A program made the position numbers and the translations under genes. This document shows positions 47,251-60,241 of a stretch of DNA of 64,000 bases, piece by piece. Every line of letters begins with the position of its first letter. Within the stretch, counting starts at the first letter, position 1. Under the pieces are notes generated by a model. The model was not told the DNA's origin and searched no databases. It was given only the letters and a program-made list of their open reading frames with translations. Source of the DNA: Eopsaltria australis (Eukaryota > Chordata > Aves > Passeriformes > Petroicidae); NCBI GenBank assembly GCA_034509425.1, contig JAVTVJ010000574.1, positions 682,001 through 746,000 on the forward strand, in the 5' to 3' direction.

Positions 47251-50200
47251 ACTCATCTGCCAGAGTATTTGGGAAAAAGCAAACACAAAGCAGGTGCAAA
47301 TGAACTCTGATTAAATTTGTTCAAAAACTTCAAGCAAATACTAAAGTTAGGAGATGAGTGGAGATGTATTTTTCATATTTGGCTAACTGTAATTGCAATT
47401 TCTATCCAGTCAAAGCAGGATAATTAAGCAAAAGACAAAAAACAATCTGGCAGCAGGCTGAGCAAAGTAACCATTGCTAAAGAAAGAGAAAAAATAAGGG
47501 TGTAGTGGTAATGTAAACAGAGTTAATGAGGGGATGTTACTGCAACACCAAAACTCCAAACAAAAAAATATAAAGCAAGTTGTTGTTAGAAAAACTTACT
47601 TAGCACAGCTAATTAGTTACTAATAAAATCATGTTAATAATCAACCACAACTTCAGGGTAAATTTAATAACTGAGCACCAGCTCTCAGAACCTGAATCTG
47701 TTTTGAGAGGAACAAAACAGGATTCCTGGTAAAGCAGGAGATATTTTGGCCTGGATTTCCAGCACCAAGCAGCAGTTAAACTGCCATCACCTGCTTCAAA
47801 CATTTCTGGGGGTTCACAGGATGTGCAAAAACATCCACAGCTTTAGGTTACAGTCAGCTGTCACCTCAATTGCATTCTCCTTTGACAAATATGGGGTTAT
47901 TTGCTAACATCACCACTACAGCTAAAATTAATTAGCCTAAACATAAAGGAATAAAACATGACTACAGCTGAGCAGGAATGTTTGGTTTGGAGCAGGCAGA
48001 GCAGGCAGGACATGGAGAAGAAAAGCCACTGTGTATTTAATGAAGTGGCTACTTTGCCTTGGAACACTTCCAGGATGATAAGAACCCTATTGAAAGACCA
48101 CAGTTACCTCCTGATTGTCAGCTTATGCAAATGACAGAAGCACAGAAGAATTAAGGGTAGAAGAGTGAAAATTAATTCCAGAAGAGATGAGTGCCTGTTC
48201 TTAAGAAGGAAAACATGAAGAATAAAACACTTTTATCCATGAACAAATTATCTGCATCTTCATTCTTGGACCTTATGGATTTGATTTGTTTTTATCAATA
48301 AATGATTTGATTTAAAGTTTATAAAGTTGTTTAAATGTTCTCTGGTACTAAGGTATCTTTTACTGACCTGGGACCTGGCTGTTGACTCTTACTTGACTGA
48401 GAATACATTTCACCTGGACTTTCACAAGACTCTGAAAAGCCAATGGTACTTCCAAGGAACTCACAGCTGGGCAGAGAGGAACTTTTGGGTGACAATAAAA
48501 TCATCATCCCCTCACCTGAGCAGGAAGAACCTGGTAACCCAGGCAGCCAGAAAGTTACTCAACACACAGGACAAAACCACTGCTCCTCAGTTAAAATCAG
48601 TGGGGAAACTATCCCAGGAAGTTACTAGAATTAGTAGTGTCTTCATGGGATTTTGGGATGGGCTTTCCAAGAGCTTCCAGTCAGGTGAGCAGAGAACACG
48701 TTTTTGGTTCAGAACAAAGCACCCTGGCTGGGGGGAAGGAAAAAGGTGAGCGGGTCCCTCCTGAACACCATTAATATCTTTGCTCTGTAGCAAACACCCA
48801 CCACTATCAGATCAATAAAGATATGGAAATAACCTGCTAGTGCTGCCAAATTTTCAGATTAAATGAACCCTTTCTTTAGTAAATTATTGGACTTTCCCAA
48901 TGGTGACTTTCAGAAAACATCTGCTGAACTTTCACAGAGCATTTTGTTTTTCTTTTAGCCACTAGTTAAAGCTGAAGGGTTTTTGAGAGCAGAGTAGTAA
49001 AATTTAGCTAGACCTTCCTTATTAAAAGGAAAATCTTCAGTAATTAGCTCTTCCCCTAACTGCTTTTTGGCTCTCATTACAAACAAAGTGCTATGCTAAT
49101 ATACCTTGTGTTGCAAATGTTTCACAACTCCTGCTAATCAAATTAAACTCAATTTTCAGCAAATAAACCCTCAATGCAGTTAATGGAAAACAAGGAACAG
49201 CACTACTTTGCCTGAGAATGGGTCATTACCACAAGCTCCTAATTACAAGTACCTTAATGCATAATGTAAAGCACAGTCTTATATAGGCTCTTAAGAATTA
49301 AAGCTGTAGCAGGATCAAAGACTTGATGTGTCCTTGAATTTTTTATGTGTACATTTGAATACAGATGGAGAAGAGCAACAAAGAGAAACAGAGCAAAGCT
49401 GCGAAACACAAAGATTCATTCACTTACCCACCCTTCAAAACGTATAATAATAATAATAATTTATGTAGTTTATGAGTCTGCAGAAAGAGACTGATTTTGA
49501 CTCAGGACACATTCTGAAACCAATTTTCATTTGCCTCCTCCTCTACCCTCTTGATAGAGAATGTTTCACACCTACCAGTTAATGAAGGATTATTACTTTC
49601 CTCTAGAGTAAGCTGCAAATACAACCAAGGTGAAAGCAAAGGACGTTCATCCTGAATTAGGTTATATGATGCCATCAAACAGGAGCCCAGGTGATTGATG
49701 ACATATTGCTATTACTGCACCAGGCATTTATCAATACTACACTGGGAATTATTTTCCAGTTTAGTTCTCTTATTGTCACATGATGGTATATTTTATCAAA
49801 TTTACTTAACTGAAAAAAAAATATTGAAATCCAGAGAGAAAAGCACTGGAAACAACAGAAGGCATAATAAATCACAGTAACCAACTTACAAAATGCAGAC
49901 TCTGGCATCACTTGCCAGTCTGAATTGTGCTGTTCTCAATGAATTCACACAGGTTGTGTTTTTTACCCTGAGATTTCAGAAACAATCTGCAGGAATGGGC
50001 AGGGCAGCCACTGCAGCCCAGGCCATGAATCACACCTTAGCCAAGTCCTACAGAGCAGTTCAGCTAAAAAAGACTCTTCCACAAAACTAAAATGTTTCCA
50101 TTTTTTGCAAAACAGTTTGCATCTATTTATTTTCCTGGAGAATTATTACCCATAGCTTTGAAACCTTCAGCAAGATGAACACTTTATGCTCTAACTCACT

Positions 50201-53200
50201 CTGGGTATAAAGAATTCATATTGAATTATATCTGGTGCAATTGTAAATCTTCACCATGTTACATTTTCAAAATATCTGTGTGTTGTTGTTAGATTCAGGC
50301 TGCCTGTCCTCACCCTCATTATTATTAATACAACATGAACTGCCTGTGCCTAACCTCCTGACACCACACCCTGTAAAAGCTGAGCTCTTTCTTTGGCTTT
50401 GTAGTTGTCCTCTCCCTGAGGGGCATGAAAGCACAGAATGGGAATTATGGCTATTTGAAAGAAAATGAGTTCCTGTTTGGATATCCATGGAACTGGGGAG
50501 AAGGCAGGCTCTGGAAAATCCCACCTCTCACCCTGATCTCATCCTGGGCCTCATGAAACAGAAAATATTATTGTGAGTTTATGAACAGCAGCCAATAAAC
50601 AGCAGATCCTTCACCTCCCACTCATATCCACCCACTTCTGGCCACCTTTACAAGCCAGGGGCAGCAATAAACATTATAACCAGCCATGGAAGGGGTTTGT
50701 GCAGGGAATAATGCATTGAAATATTCCAAATTCAGCCAGCTTGGGATGTGTTTACTTGTAGCCCCTGCAGAAACAGCAATTGAGATAGACACTCATCCTC
50801 CCATGAAGACAGAGAGGGCTGGGATGGTTCTCTAGAAGAAAAGCTCTTAGAACTAGGGGCTGAATGGACAAATATTAGGAGTAACCTTCCTTAACAACAG
50901 ACCATCCAAATTTGAGTCATTTCTGCTTTATTTTAGGATTTTTCTCTGAAGTATTTCACTATAAAATGTATTACTATGAACAGCATTAAAAAGAATCCGT
51001 TTCTGACAAGGTGCCAGATGAAATGTTCTAATAGGTTTAAAAAGTTCCTGAATACTGACTGTTTCTGAAGAACCCATTTCTATGTCTGAAGATAAATTGT
51101 CCTCACATCTAGAACCTTAAGCTTCTATTACTTAAAGGGACAACATATTCTATATTGTCTGAACCATTTTTAGTTTTACCCCCCCCTTTACAGCTTTACT
51201 TTGTTCCAAAGTAATAGTTTGCATTTCTGGAATATTCATCCCTTGTCTCTTGCACTAAATATTGATAGCATGGAGAGAAAAATCTTGACCTGGGATCAAA
51301 CCCAGATAATTCACTAAGGATCAGAATTCCTGTCCTTTGCACTGGCCATTTTTGCACAGACAGCACTTGCTGTCTCATGTTCCTCAGACCTGGTTTATTC
51401 ACAACAAGGTGCCTTATCTCACCAAACTGCACTTCAAAATATTATGCAAATAGTTTTCTGACTCTGTGTAAGATGCCCCATATCCATCCTCTAAACAGCT
51501 GTAATTTTCACCTTTTTTACTCAGATCTGTAGTGGTTCATGGATCATTTTGGTAAAAGAGGCTGAACTGCAATTCCATCTTACAGAGAAATAAAGACCAT
51601 GGTTTTTTTCTGAATCACCTTCAAAACCAAAGGCAAAGCTTAACAAGTGAGTCAAGGGAATTTACAGGATCCAAAACATCTGTGCCAGAGCATTATAAAA
51701 TGCAGTTTTATGGGGAAATTTGAAGTTCAGCTATGCAGCTTTGTGAGTACTGGACATGTTCATGTCCAAGATAGGAAACCAGGAAATTATGCTCAGTAAG
51801 AACTTGGCCATTTGTTTGTTTTTCCTCCAAGTGCAGGGTAGCAAAAGTTTACAGCAGATGAGAGGAAATATGACACCATTATCTACCTTTACAAGGAAGA
51901 ACATGGGTAAAGTCTCTGATGCATTTAGAACCCTTCCAAAACTAGGTTTGTTTTCAGTGTACCATCAGTCCATAGCCTTAATTTTCTTTTGGGTAACTTC
52001 CGATAGTTTCAGCTGCACTATCTCCTGTTCCCACCAGCATTAATAAATAGGAACTGTATAGTTTTAATTACTTCCATTAAAACAGAATGAGACCACTGTG
52101 GGAAAGATCATTTCAATGAACTTTATGCAAGCAAAACGATTTTCAAGATAGCACCTCTCCCTCTTTCCAGACCTTTGTCTGGTGGCTCTCCAGCTCCTGC
52201 CCTGCCTCCTTCCTCCAGGGAAGATTCCTGGCCTACAGATTATTTGTCTTGAATACTGCACTGTTACCTAGTGGTGTTCCAGAAATGGTCCCAAACTCTG
52301 CAGCTCATTCTCAAGCAGGACATCACTGAAGTCAGGATTTTTATCCCTCAGGAGAAAGCCTATCTTGTTTCTCAGACATCTGAGAAAGAAGTGAAGTGAG
52401 AATTAGAGGCTGATTTCTGTAAATACCTTCAGAGTGAGCACCGAGCAGTCCTGGAACACAACTTGAGTGCCATTCATTTTCTAATGCAAACAAATAGAGA
52501 TATCACTCCCACACACATATCGTTACGGCATGGCTAATTACAGACAATAAACCAGTGATACAATCTTACTCATATATTAGCAGAAGGAGATGTTGCAGAT
52601 TCTGGGCTGATGTACAACTGACAGTGGAAAAGAGAGACATTAATTTTGTGTGTACTACATGTAATGGCACAAGTTTGATTTGCACAGTCACTCTCCTTTA
52701 AAACCACATCAAACTATTAAGGTAACAGTAGCACCTGCAAATGGTATTTTCAGAGCAGAAGCACAAAGGTGCACACACAGGGGCTGTATTGGTAGAAATT
52801 GCTGTGAACGAACATCTCCCCCTTTTAATCTCATCAGAGTAAGAGTGTCCCTGTTCTGCATCACTATTTCTAAAATATGAAGAAACTTTAAATCTGAATA
52901 AACAACATCAAGATCTGTAAACTCATCAAGGAAAACCTCTGAAGAAAATAATATCCCTTTTTCATATCTTTGCAACTTAAACAAACCTTGAGTTGTTTTT
53001 TAGACAATTCCACATGGACTTTCATCTTTGCTGTCACAGTTTCACCATTAAAGTGTGTTGTTGTAAAACACTGGAGACTTCAGAGGCTTAAGCCAATATA
53101 AAAATCTCTGCAGTATGAAGTAATTTTATATCACTACTCTGGTTATTTCAGAATTGGCTGCAAATAAGAGCCTGAGGATGATTTAATGTGTCCTCGACCC

Positions 53201-54447
53201 ATCATGGCCATGGTTAAACAAAGTAAACACATCAGTCTTTAGCAGTTATTTATAACTGGAGGAAAAGCACAGACCAGCCACGGTAAACAGAGCACTGGAA
53301 AACATTCTGAAGGGGAACTAAAAGTATCTGAAAATGTCTTTCTTCTCGAATTTCTATATTCCATTTCTCAGTAAAATAAAATCCCAGTGACCATCCACAG
53401 GAGGATTGATTAGAACTAAAATCACCACTTCCAAATAAGATCCCAAGATACCACTGCTGAAGTGGAAATTTAGGCATTCAGATGTGATTACACAGCAGCA
53501 ACTGGCACTTCTAGTGCAGTTTTAAAATAGAACAACCAGCCTTCAGAGTTCAGAGAAAAAACCCAGCTACTTCAAGGAGGAAAAGCCCAGATCCTGGAAA
53601 GCTCTCTGTGATAATTTGGGCCCTGCAGTGGTAATTGGACCAGTGACCCAATCCACGGCACCCATGACATTCTGTTTTCAATCTGCTCACAGAGAGGATG
53701 TTTACCTTGCTGCCTAAAGCCTGAATCCCTCCAGCAGCCTCTGGTTGCTGACCCCTGCCCTGGGGATGTCTGAGGAGCCTGGGCTGAGGGTTTGCTGTTG
53801 ATGAGATGTGTGACCCTGGCACCTGGAGCTGCAGGCAGATCAGCCTCTGCTCTGCATCAATGAAGGGTTTGTTTGCAGCCAGACCAAAGCCAGAGAGCTT
53901 TGCATGACTGTGAGGAGGAATTGATCCTGAAGAAAGCACCCCAGCACTGCCCTGAGTGGCAGTTTGAGAAACTGGGTTGGTGTTGAGGTCTTTCACAGGC
54001 TCTGATTTGCATTCACGAGAGGAGGGGAAGAGGGGATCACTGGGAATGGGGTGTGCACATCCCCAGCACGCTGGAAAATGAGACAATCCCAGCACAATGC
54101 ACTGTGAAGTGCCACTGTAACCTGCAGGACTCAATTCCAATTACAGTCTTCTTGCTGGAATGCAGAACTGGAGATTTCCCTGCTGTACAATGGCAGAAGG
54201 GTCCCTTTGGTGGAGGCACGAGCTGTGGGTCCCTGGGGACCTCATCTTTACCTCTGGACTCATCTTCTGAGGAAGAGCCACCCTTTCATGAAATCTGAGT
54301 CTCAGGATTTAAAAGATTAGTGCTGGTCCATGTCTGGCCAAACTGACAACTCATTTTCTGACGTATTAAGTACTCATAGAATTGAACAGTGTGCCCAGAT
54401 AGAGTCATGCATCACAATATTTGCCATCTGAGAAACCTAAAAGATGT
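47251..54447. other. long unique stretch, no gene seen
   Basis: AT-rich unique DNA with a TAA repeat at 49443-49461, a C8 run near 51180 and a GC-richer pocket at 53680-54290. That pocket carries a 196-codon minus-strand frame (54140-53550) with no recognisable domain. The 140-codon plus-strand frame at 48327-48749 is likewise unrecognised. Confidence 0.55.
49443..49461 (+). repeat. (TAA)6 microsatellite
   Basis: About six uninterrupted TAA units lie in AT-rich flanks. Confidence 0.85.
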
Positions 54448-54570
54448 CCAAAACCAAAAACCAACAACAAAAGTTTTGGGAAGTGGGTTTTGATAATTTT
54501 TGGGGTTTTTGGGGTTTTTTTGGTTGGTTGGTTGGTTTGGTTTTGGTTGGGTTTTTTTTTAATTTTTTTT
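54448..54570. repeat. A/C-rich then G/T-rich low-complexity tract able to fold back
   Basis: An A/C tract (54448-54472, CCAAAACC-type units) is followed about 12 bases later by a G/T tract (54485-54570) with GGGGTTTTT and repeated GGTT units. The two halves are roughly reverse-complementary, so one strand could form a hairpin. The G/T half has enough GG and GGGG runs to form a G-quadruplex in principle. Open frames through it are composition artefacts. Confidence 0.88.
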
Positions 54571-57440
54571 GCTTTTTACCACAAACCTCTCTTGAGCTGG
54601 AAAGAGACAATTTGGCCAAAATAGTGGAGTTCCATTTTTCTCCTGGATATCACTGTTCCCTTTAATTTAGAGATCAGGACAACTCTGTTCTTATCCATGC
54701 AATCCCTGCATTCAATGCTCTAGGGCTGGAAACGGTAGGAATTATTTGTGGAAGCAGTAGACAAAACTGTCTCCTGAGTGGTGCTGTTGCATGCTTAGAA
54801 TTGCCAAGATCTGCGATGAGAGAGTCACGATTAGCTGAAAAAACTGATTATTCCCAGGCATGAAAAATAAACTATTGGAAACAGTTTTCCTGAGTTCTGT
54901 CTGTAGTTCTGTTGTAATTTTCTGGCTCTGAGAGATGTTTGGAAAGCAGCACTGCTTGTCCTGTGTTAGCTTTGAGGTTGCTGAATTCTACCTGAGGGCA
55001 GGGGTTCTTATTTTAGCATTAATGAAGCAGGTTGCAATATTGGAAATCACACCCATGGCAGCACAATATTTATTTAAACTTTAGCCTGCATGTCTTCTGT
55101 TATCTGCACTGGGCAGCCTCAAATCATAAATAAAAACTTGAACAATTTTCCTCCATAAACTCATTCCTTCCACAGCTTTGCCAGGTCCTCTCTGGTCCCC
55201 TTCCTTAATTATAGAATTCTTCTGAGGCACAGGATGCATGTTATTTTCATCAGTGAGAGATAAGAGGTGTCAGCATAGAGCTGAGCTTTTGCTATACTTA
55301 GTCATAATCCTCCTATCACTTAAAAAGGCAACTGGAGATCTTTTTCAATAAAGCCATCAACAGGGATTCAAACATAAACACTGGATTTAGGCACATAAGC
55401 TTAATTGACTTTCAAAAAGAGATGAGCATCTCTCCCACTTAGGCTTTCCTGATAACGCCACCCTGAGAAGCTCAGGTTTGTGGATGCAATGATTAACTTG
55501 GGGGGAGGAGCCAAAAATAAGAACATTCAAAGATCACTATCTTTCTCTGGTCTTTATAGGGAAGTTAAAAAAAAAGAAGAGTTAACACATTCTTCCTGTA
55601 AAATTATTTTCAGTGTGAGAATCCTCAGAAGCACCTGCACACGATGCACTGTTATCTCTGTATTGATTTTCTGCAGTATCACACTGAGCTGCAAAGGGTG
55701 CTGCTGATTTAATTGCAATTACCTTTCACTGGAACTTCTAACATGAGTTACATAACAACCTTTGGAACATCTTCTCTCCTTTTTTAAATTTTTTTTTATT
55801 TTTTTTTTCTTACAGTTTTAGTTGATCCCTCTTCTCCCAGTCCTGTTTTATCTGTCCTCCCTTCCCTGTAGCCCAAGGCTTACAAGGCCATGACACCAAC
55901 TCCCATACTGAATGAGCCACTGCAGCCAGGTAACCCAGAGTGCAATTGATCCCTGATGAGCAGGGGGCTATTTCCATCTAAATGAGGAGGATGAGCTCTG
56001 TGGCTCCCATTAAGGTTAATGGAGGTTATAAAGCTGGGTCCTGGTGTACCATAACAAATGCTCGTCCCCTCAGCTAATCCATTCCAATCTCTGAGTGCTG
56101 AGAGAGAAAAATATATTTCCAGGGGGGAAAAAAAGGATTGTGATTTAGAAGCAAATCTCAGAGTTGTTCCATGTTTCTTCACTAACTTTCAGAAGTGTTA
56201 AAGCAGCACATTTCACCACTTTCCACTTCATCTGCAAGAGTGTTCAAGTTAGTGAGGGTTCTGTGAGAGCCATTAAAAATCTGTCAGAGAAGTGCTGGTC
56301 ATGGCAAAAACATTTTTCAGGAGCTGTCAATTGCCCAAATATCCATCAGTGCTACCAGGCACAACAAGGGATTCCTCATTTAGAACGTGTCAATTCTTAT
56401 TATTAATGTCATGATGAAAACACCTGCTAAGTGTCTGTGCCTGGCAAAGTGAGGCTGTCACAGAAATGAGAGGGTGAATTCTGCTTGGATTAGTGAGCAA
56501 GGAAGAACTGGAGATTTTTTTCTTTTTTTTATGTTTTCCTAAAGACAAACACCTCATCTTTACCCTGAGCTGGGCTTCTAAAGGCAGGAGACAGGGGATG
56601 CAGCAAGGTATAACTGATAAGAGATACTGTGAAAATAATGTGCAAGATTATGTAAAATTCCACATTTGGAGAGAGGAGTTCTCAGTCATTTGTTTTGTTG
56701 GCCAGCTCCAGGTGGAAGGTGCACGAGCCCCACAGCTCAGCAGACCCTGCAGGTGTTGGGGTTTGTCACAAGGTTGTTAGCTGCAGCTCCTAAGGACACA
56801 CCAAACAAGTTGGTTTGGCTTCTCCCAGCAGGAGCACTACAGGTAAATGGAGTTCAGGTGAGCCAAGCCCATCCTCACAGGAACACATGGATTTTTGAGA
56901 GTCTTGGGATGTGCCTTGGCTGGGACTGCCCTGCACACAGAGCACTGCAAGTTGGGCTCTGCTTTTAAAAGCACACAGAGAGAGGAAAAATGTATCCTGG
57001 GATTCACTGCACCATATCTCCCTGCATATATAGTGACAAAATTAAAATGTGAGCTCTTAAAAAAAATCCATAAACTTGATACCCATGGGATTACAGGGGC
57101 TAAAAGATGATATCACCTGTGAAAGGTCTCACTGAGACTCCAAGGCAGGGTTTGGAAGAGAATTTCAGACTTCTGCTTTGGATCAAAACAAACCATATTC
57201 AGTAGGAAAGGTTGTCATTACGGAAACTATTCAATACTTCTCTCCTTATTCTTACACTCATGAAACAAGTTTGAGGCAGAAGAAAATCCTGCAAAGAGCA
57301 GTCAATCCAGCTGGCCACATGCTGACCAAGAGGAAAGTGCTCCCAAGAAATGCAGATGCGTTTCCCATCCCTCTGTCAGGACACCAGGCAGCTCTGCCTT
57401 CTGCTGCTGATCCCACCAGGCATTTAAATACCTGCTTAAC
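54571..57440. other. unique non-coding sequence
   Basis: Mostly AT-rich. A strong T-rich tract ending in CAG at 55771-55815 looks like a splice acceptor, but all three frames after it stop within about 60 bases. Short frames near 56.5-57.1 kb are unrecognised. Confidence 0.5.
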
Positions 57441-57790
57441 TTTGAGCTCATGGCTTTAAGCACAAGGCATTAACTGTAATGAGCGTTCTTATATTCTTAA
57501 TCACACACTTGGATTCATTGCCAGAGCGGGCAGGAGGACATAATGGGCCATGCCTTCAAGTTTGTGTAAATTGGTGGGACTTAATTGAAATGAATCGAGT
57601 TGTGTCAATTTGCTGCCGGATCCCCGGGGTTCAGAACCTCCCCGGTGTCAGTCAGACCCCAGTGCAGCTCTCACTGCAGAGCTGTCACCATCCAGCTCCC
57701 CCCAGGCACCCAGCGAGCAGCAGTTAATGATCATACATCTCTTTTTTGAGCCACCCAGAAGGATAACCCCAGTGTCTCAGCAGCACTCTC
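57441..57790. promoter_or_regulatory. candidate conserved non-coding element
   Basis: About eight CpGs lie between 57483 and 57790 (for example near 57526, 57596, 57617, 57624, 57641 and 57713), mixed with TAAT/ATTA cores and an AT-rich first half. Surrounding DNA has very few CpGs. Two overlapping short frames cross it without recognisable products. Proposed as regulatory by composition. Confidence 0.28.
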
Positions 57791-59871
57791 GTTCTCTCAG
57801 TGAAAGACTCTATTATCAAGGCTGGGTGAGTTATTACCCAGAGCACTTTGCCTGTCATATTTCACTGCAGAGCCTGCAAAGTCCAGCTCACTCTTAGGTG
57901 CCTTAAAGGTTTTTGCACACGACATTTCAGATAGAAAACAGATAATTGGCTTTTAAATACTTTGGGTAGGTTATTTAAGTCTCATCTTTTTTCCTTCCCG
58001 GCTCGTTCTTAGTGTAATTTGGCACACACAGCTCCTGCCCATCCTGATTGCACAGTGACCCATATTTCCAGAAGAAAAGTAGGCTTTCAAAGTCTTACAA
58101 ACTCACATCTTACAAATATTCTTTTGCAAACATCCTCATGAGTTGAAAAAATCCCCAAATCATTTTTTGGATGAGGGCCTATGATAAAGTTTAACAAAAA
58201 TGCCTATGAAGAACAAGAATAATTACATTGAAGCAAAACATAATTAAAAGAGGGCAATTTTAAATATCCTATTCTTACTGTATTTTTTCAGCCACACACT
58301 CAAATAAATAGTTTAAACCTTACTTCCCCTAATATTAAAATGTGATTAATCTCTTTCCCCATGAAGAATTTCACAGTTAAAGAGATTTCTGTTCAGCAGA
58401 GGACTGAGCCCAGCGCCTAAATCCATCTCATGCCAACAGAGCACACCAACAGTCAAACACAGCACTTTGGCAGGATTTAATTTCCTAATCAGAAGTGCTG
58501 GCAGACACCAGCACAGCTTGGCCATGGAGGGCAGCTAGGGGCTCCTACCAAGGCTGTGCCAGTCTGGAGTTCTACCCTGTATTCACTCTTGATGGAACAA
58601 TTAAATCTTGCCCTTGCCAAATGTCACATAAAATAACCATGATCTGAACTATGCACAATCAAATGTTAAAATAAACTTTAAAAAATAAATTAAGAACCAT
58701 GCAAACTTTACTGATAATTCATTGCTGGATTGCTTGTACCAAACAACCTCATCTGACAGCAGACCCCAGCATGGTTAAAAGATGAGAAAACTTTCACTTA
58801 AATTTGGATTGTACAACAATATGTATTTTTATGTGAATATACAAATTTCCAAAGTTTTTATTTTCAACTGTGATGTGTCACTATGCATAGTTGGGCTTGG
58901 GGAAGAAGCAAGCTCAAAGCAAAACATTTCAAATATTCCAGGTCCTTGCCTGAACATTTCCTAAACATTGAACTTGCAAAACTCCTCACCAATTTCTGCT
59001 TCCATTTATAAACCTGTGCCAAAAGGACCCCAAAACTCTGCCCTGTGCTAATGTTTCAAACGGAACAGTGGCACCAGTGAATATTTCTGTAATCACTGGC
59101 TTACAGCAGCCATGGGGTGAGGATGGCCTGAACAGCACTTCTCCTGCCTATGGTGTGGTATTTTTACCTGAGAACAAGGTGCTGCTGAGAGAATTGGCTG
59201 ATTCCAGGGTGAGAGGCACTTCCAGCCTAAAGGTTGATCTGAACTAAGCAGGATTTGGGATCTGCTGGCACTTTCCTTCAAGGGAGTCCTTGCTGGTGCA
59301 CACAGCAGCATGTTCTGGTTCCCGGGGAGGGGCTGCTCTCAGCAGCCAGAGAAGGGTGTTCTGTCAAGGCCTTGCAGTGGCCCTGCTCCAAAACACGAGC
59401 AGCTGCTCTCCCAAATCCCCAGGATAAGATCCTTTCTGACAGAAGCAAGAGCTCTGATCCCCACATACCCATTGTGTCAGTGTACAGGACACACCTTTCA
59501 GAGGGTAATCTAAAGTTGGAGCCATTCCTTCCTTCCCTTACCCATGCAGCTACCTTGATTTATACCATGGGCATCAATGAAAACACCTGGATTTACATCG
59601 TGCAGCTCCCCAGACTGAAGTATTTACTTGACTTCAAAAGAGCTGGCAGGTGCAAAGTTAATGCTCTACATCGTTGCTATACCAAGGGGAGAAGCTCAGA
59701 ATTGTAGGGACCAAAATTCCACTTGTAAATCACCACGTTCCTCTCATGGAAAGAGACAAGAAGGGGCACTCTGCTCCAAGGCAGAGGCTACAAGAACTCA
59801 TGGTTGGATTATGCAGCACAGTGCTGCTGCTGCCAGGAGAGTGTGAGGGAACTCCAGATCTCTACAGCAGA
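57791..59871. other. unique non-coding sequence
   Basis: AT-rich at first, then GC-richer from about 59090 to 59480. The 150-codon plus-strand frame at 59255-59707 has no recognisable family and is opposed by other frames. No gene was seen. Confidence 0.5.
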
Positions 59872-60040
59872 CGATGCCTTAAGATTTCAGCCTTTGTGTT
59901 TTTCAAATCCTGTGCTGCATTAATGCATAGCTCTAAACTTCATACAAAATGTAGTTAACTGTCTTCACATTTTGATCAGACAAAACAATCCCTCTGGGCC
60001 TGGAACCCAAGAACACCCCACAGCCTCAGGCCCCAAAAAG

Positions 60041-60046
60041 TATAAA
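60041..60046 (+). promoter_or_regulatory. TATA box of LTR copy 2
   Basis: TATAAA is aligned with the TATAAAG of copy 1, about 195 bases upstream of the poly(A) signal. Confidence 0.45.
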
Positions 60047-60173
60047 CAAAAGTGAATTGGGAGGAGCAAACTGGGGTAAATGACTTCATTACCTGAAGCT
60101 GTAATTGGAGAATTAACCTCTGATATGCAAATAGACCAAAGTTATAGTCGTTTGAAAAACTTGTGACCATTGT

Positions 60174-60218
60174 CCACCTTGGGTGCAGCCTCTGGGAGGC
60201 TTTGACTGCCCAAGGTGG
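60174..60218 (+). other. nested hairpin in LTR copy 2
   Basis: CCACCTTGGG (60174-60183) pairs perfectly with CCCAAGGTGG (60209-60218). Inside, GCCTC (60188-60192) pairs with GAGGC (60196-60200) around a 3-base loop. It is conserved with copy 1 except for one base, which still allows a wobble pair. Confidence 0.65.
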
Positions 60219-60235
60219 ATCTGTTGAAGGCCTTT

Positions 60236-60241
60236 ATTAAA
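60236..60241 (+). terminator. variant LTR poly(A) signal, copy 2
   Basis: ATTAAA, the commonest natural variant of AATAAA, sits at the place of the AATAAA of copy 1 and 62 bases before the LTR end. Confidence 0.45.

Noticed and set aside
53550..54140. 196-codon minus-strand open frame
   Set aside because: Same reason: GC-richer pocket, no recognisable domain, no splice context.
54421..54665. Hydrophobic plus-strand frames rich in G, F, V and W that look like membrane segments
   Set aside because: They are translations of the G/T low-complexity tract. The same artefact appears on the minus strand at 20550-20738.
55771..55815. Strong polypyrimidine tract ending in CAG, like a splice acceptor
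   Set aside because: All three downstream frames stop within about 60 bases and no partner donor was found. A non-coding RNA exon cannot be excluded but is not supported.
45089..59871. The region between the LTRs as the body of a single provirus
   Set aside because: It is about 14.8 kb, too long for a typical provirus, with no recognisable gag, pol or env remnants. Each LTR also has its own flanking tetramer.
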